In this document: piece after piece, positions 61,231-63,023 of the stretch
How the letters are laid out: the number at the start of each line of letters is the position of its first letter
Numbering within the stretch: position 1 is the stretch's first letter
From: Welwitschia mirabilis
Taxonomy: Eukaryota > Gnetophyta > Gnetopsida > Welwitschiales
Assembly: GCA_051453625.1 (NCBI GenBank)
Contig: JBOZIK010000001.1
Location: forward strand, 170,666,151 to 170,729,173
DNA: 63,023 nucleotides
Direction: 5' to 3'
Position numbers and translations under genes: made by a program
The notes under the pieces: generated by a model
Seen by the model: the letters and a program-made list of their open reading frames with translations, nothing else
Database searches by the model: none
Told to the model about the DNA's origin: nothing

Positions 61231-61326
61231 GAAGCTCTAAATTGATTGGATCATCTTGTTTTTCGTTTTCATCACTATGATTAAAGTACTTTCAAGTCTT
61301 AAATGTAAGATGCTCCTAATTTGATA

Positions 61327-61712
61327 TAATATAAAGTTAGAGAGAATAAGATGCAAAAAGCTTTCAAACTATCTATGCAACTATCCCAAATGTATTCACC
61401 TTTATATATATAGTCATTTTATAGTATCTTTGAACTAACAATTAGAAGGGAATACAATGTTTTGAAAGGTTACCATTTGTCCAATGAACATAGAGACTAT
61501 GTAAGAAAGTTACTATTTGTTTTATTTGTCATCTCCTTTATTATTGGTCGTTAGTAGATTCACTATTTGTTTTGTCTGTCATCTACTTCATTCTTGGTTG
61601 TCTAGCCTTATTTCAATTTTCCCGAGACATCTACTTCATTCTTGGTTGTCTAGCCTTATTTCAATTTTCCCGAGACATTGCTTTCTGATGAATTGTATTC
61701 ATAACTCTATCA
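61327..61712 (-). repeat. Copia-2 5' LTR
   Basis: Partner of 56006-56310. On the minus strand it starts TGATAGAGTTATGAAT. Contains the internal 48-base duplication. Confidence 0.8.
61580..61675. repeat. 48-bp tandem duplication in copia-2 5' LTR
   Basis: Two essentially identical 48-base units (CATCTACTTCATTCTTGG... to ...TTTTCCCGAGA/GA) at 61580-61627 and 61628-61675. Absent from the other LTR, so it arose after insertion or in the parent. Confidence 0.9.
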
Positions 61713-62250
61713 TCTTTATCTTGATGTATGCAAAATGCTAAACCTTTTTTTAGCCATTTTATCTTTGTTTAAAACTTCATGTCATTGACATTTATTTTAA
61801 ACAATCATGCTTGGGTTTGGAAGCTAATATGTTATCGAATGCAAGACTTTGATGCTTATAACTAGTTCAGTACCTTAAAAGAGTTTCAAGGGATAATATG
61901 ATGTAGTGCTCAGATGTAACAGGACATGTCATTTCTTGGGCTAACTAAAATAATTAACTAAAATAACTAACTATTTAGCTTGAGGATTCTATGATATTGC
62001 AACATTGAGCGCTTTTTGATTTTTTTGTTTTTCCATTCATTTATGCATTATTTACAACTATGCAACATTTTATATGTTGTAGACCTAAAGATGTTAACAT
62101 GTCATCTTATAATGTATTTTATTTTACACAATGTTCTTTCTTAAAATTATTTAACCGTGTTTAACTTACATGAAATTATTGTCATACATGTATTTTATAT
62201 CAATAGATTTTAACCGGCTATATTTTTTCTCCTTTTTTTAACATAATTTT
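61713..62250. other. No gene seen
   Basis: AT-rich intergenic sequence without motifs. Confidence 0.5.
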
Positions 62251-62255
62251 TTAAA

Positions 62256-62302
62256 GAATAGAGCTCATAACCACAAAGTCATGGGAGCACTACTCCACTA
62301 TT
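62256..62302 (-). repeat. tRNA-derived SINE head, inverted copy
   Basis: Minus strand TAGTGGAGTAGTG (plus 62288-62300) as A-box region and GAGCTCTATTC (plus 62256-62266) as B box, with TTTGTGGTTATGAG between. Same family as 48652-48702 in the opposite orientation. Confidence 0.6.
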
Positions 62303-62310
62303 GGGATTTC

Positions 62311-62377
62311 TTTTCAAAAACAATATACTTACACAGTGATGCTCTTTTCAAAACAATATACTTACACAGTATTAGTC
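62311..62377. repeat. 34-bp tandem pair
   Basis: TTTTCAAAAACAATATACTT... at 62311-62344 is repeated at 62345-62377 with one A deleted. Confidence 0.9.
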
Positions 62378-62559
62378 ATCTGCGGCATGTAGATCAAAAT
62401 ACATGATAAATGATATGTCCTGGTTTGGCTTTAAATCGATAAGGTCTTGGAATACTGTTACCCAATGTCTCTGTTTGCAGTAATTTTACTTAAAGGATTA
62501 CTCCCCTTGTTTGCAACATCCCCTTATTTATAGGCTCTTTGAATCCTAATTAAGACTTT

Positions 62560-63023
62560 AAAACCACTTTTCTTTGATTTACATAGGCCCACAGTAACTA
62601 CTAGAAGAATAATTCTCCAGTGGAGATAAAGTGATGCGTAATAGGTTTGACGGTCTTGACACACACTGAGGTCCTTGACCTGATGTCACTGAATAACATC
62701 TCATTATCCCATCGGTACTGTCCGCTGGTATGGGCGACCAGAAGAAGGCGGATGAAGGCGGCAACACAGCAGTCTCAGCAGGCAAAACGCACGGGGAAGA
62801 GCACTCAGCAGCGGCGAAGGTAGCGAGCAGAGAAAACAAGCGACACCCACGAGAAGGACAAAGGGGGACTCACAAAAAATAATGCACATCAAAAGAGCGG
62901 AGAAATAATGACATTCGGAAAGAGAACAGACGAGTGCCTCAGCAAAAACACAAGGAAAAGTGAGCTGGTCTGACATATTTCAAAAGATTAAGTATCCAAG
63001 CAAGCATGAACTGCTTTTTACAG
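62560..63023 (+). other. GC-richer end segment with a 50-codon ORF
   Basis: G+C and CpG are much higher here than in the preceding 8 kb. A + strand frame from an ATG at 62730 runs 50 codons to a stop at 62880-62882 (starts MGDQKKADEGGNTAVSAGK, then basic to THKK). A longer minus frame (62704-62976) overlaps it and is Cys/Leu/Ser-rich, likely a shadow. This may be a gene's first exon, a young element's leader, or the start of a Gag. The window ends before it can be decided. Confidence 0.3.

Larger units (their letters stand above)
56006..61712 (-). mobile_element. Nearly complete Ty1/copia element
   Basis: Second copia element on the minus strand. Left LTR (3' LTR) 56006-56310; polypurine tract AAGTTGAGAGGGAG just to its right; polyprotein 56330-61230; weak primer-binding site just left of 61327; right LTR (5' LTR) 61327-61712. 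The LTRs differ in length (305 and 386 bases), partly because of a 48-base duplication in the right one. No target-site duplication is evident. It belongs to a different copia lineage from the element at 43-48 kb. Confidence 0.82.

Noticed and set aside
1-63023. CRISPR arrays, operons, rRNA genes, intact tRNA genes
   Set aside because: No regularly spaced direct repeats with unique spacers, no bacterial gene organisation, no rRNA sequence, and only degenerate tRNA-like SINE heads were seen.

Overview
This window looks like intergenic DNA from a large, repeat-dominated plant nuclear genome. It is very AT-rich: G+C is roughly 30% by eye in most of it and was not computed. It carries many decayed LTR retrotransposons of the Ty1/copia and Ty3/gypsy (Athila/Tat-type) classes, L1-type LINEs, tRNA-derived SINEs, microsatellites and assembly gaps. 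I can build only one credible protein-coding gene, a five-exon gene on the + strand at 50912..54329. Many retroelement sites differ from their family consensus only by C->T or G->A changes, as expected from deamination of methylated cytosine. A very low-GC gymnosperm such as Welwitschia would fit, but that is an inference from composition and decay style, not an identification.

Layout. At 1-6.66 kb there is a decayed minus-strand copia element (integrase remnant near 1.7-1.9 kb, primer-binding site at 6445-6456, LTR from 6459), with a SINE-like piece near 5.2 kb. At 6.67-17.1 kb there is a nest of three related gypsy LTR subfamilies (A, B, C) with gag and protease remnants but no recognisable reverse transcriptase or integrase. 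At 18.6-19.2 kb a copia gag remnant is followed by an exact-period 56-bp tandem array. At 20.9-21.9 kb lies a solo A-type LTR, and at 22.5-25.3 kb a second gypsy element (heavily mutated tRNA-Asp-type primer-binding site) with other gag-like debris. At 28.5-33 kb there is an L1-type LINE. At 33.3-35.4 kb a GC-richer gene-like relic sits between two direct repeats. At 39.6-41.1 kb there is a LINE ORF1-like remnant carrying a (GAA)n tract and a SINE. At 42.95-48.08 kb there is a complete but dead copia element with both LTRs and a CATTA target-site duplication.

At 50.7-54.6 kb is the one likely live gene. It encodes a predicted 378-residue protein with an acidic, serine-rich N-terminal half and a single C-terminal membrane segment, so it resembles a tail-anchored protein. 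I cannot assign a function. At 56.0-61.7 kb is a second nearly complete copia element on the minus strand, containing a 527-base gap. The last 450 bases are again GC-richer and may be the edge of another gene or a younger element.

Nothing here looks like an operon or a multi-gene system. The most interesting signals are the transition-only decay of primer-binding sites and catalytic motifs, a hairpin-forming sequence repeated through the gypsy A/B LTRs and internal regions (with a paired change between two stems), the apparently gag-protease-only gypsy element, and the GC-rich gene relic between direct repeats. All element boundaries and translations were read by eye.
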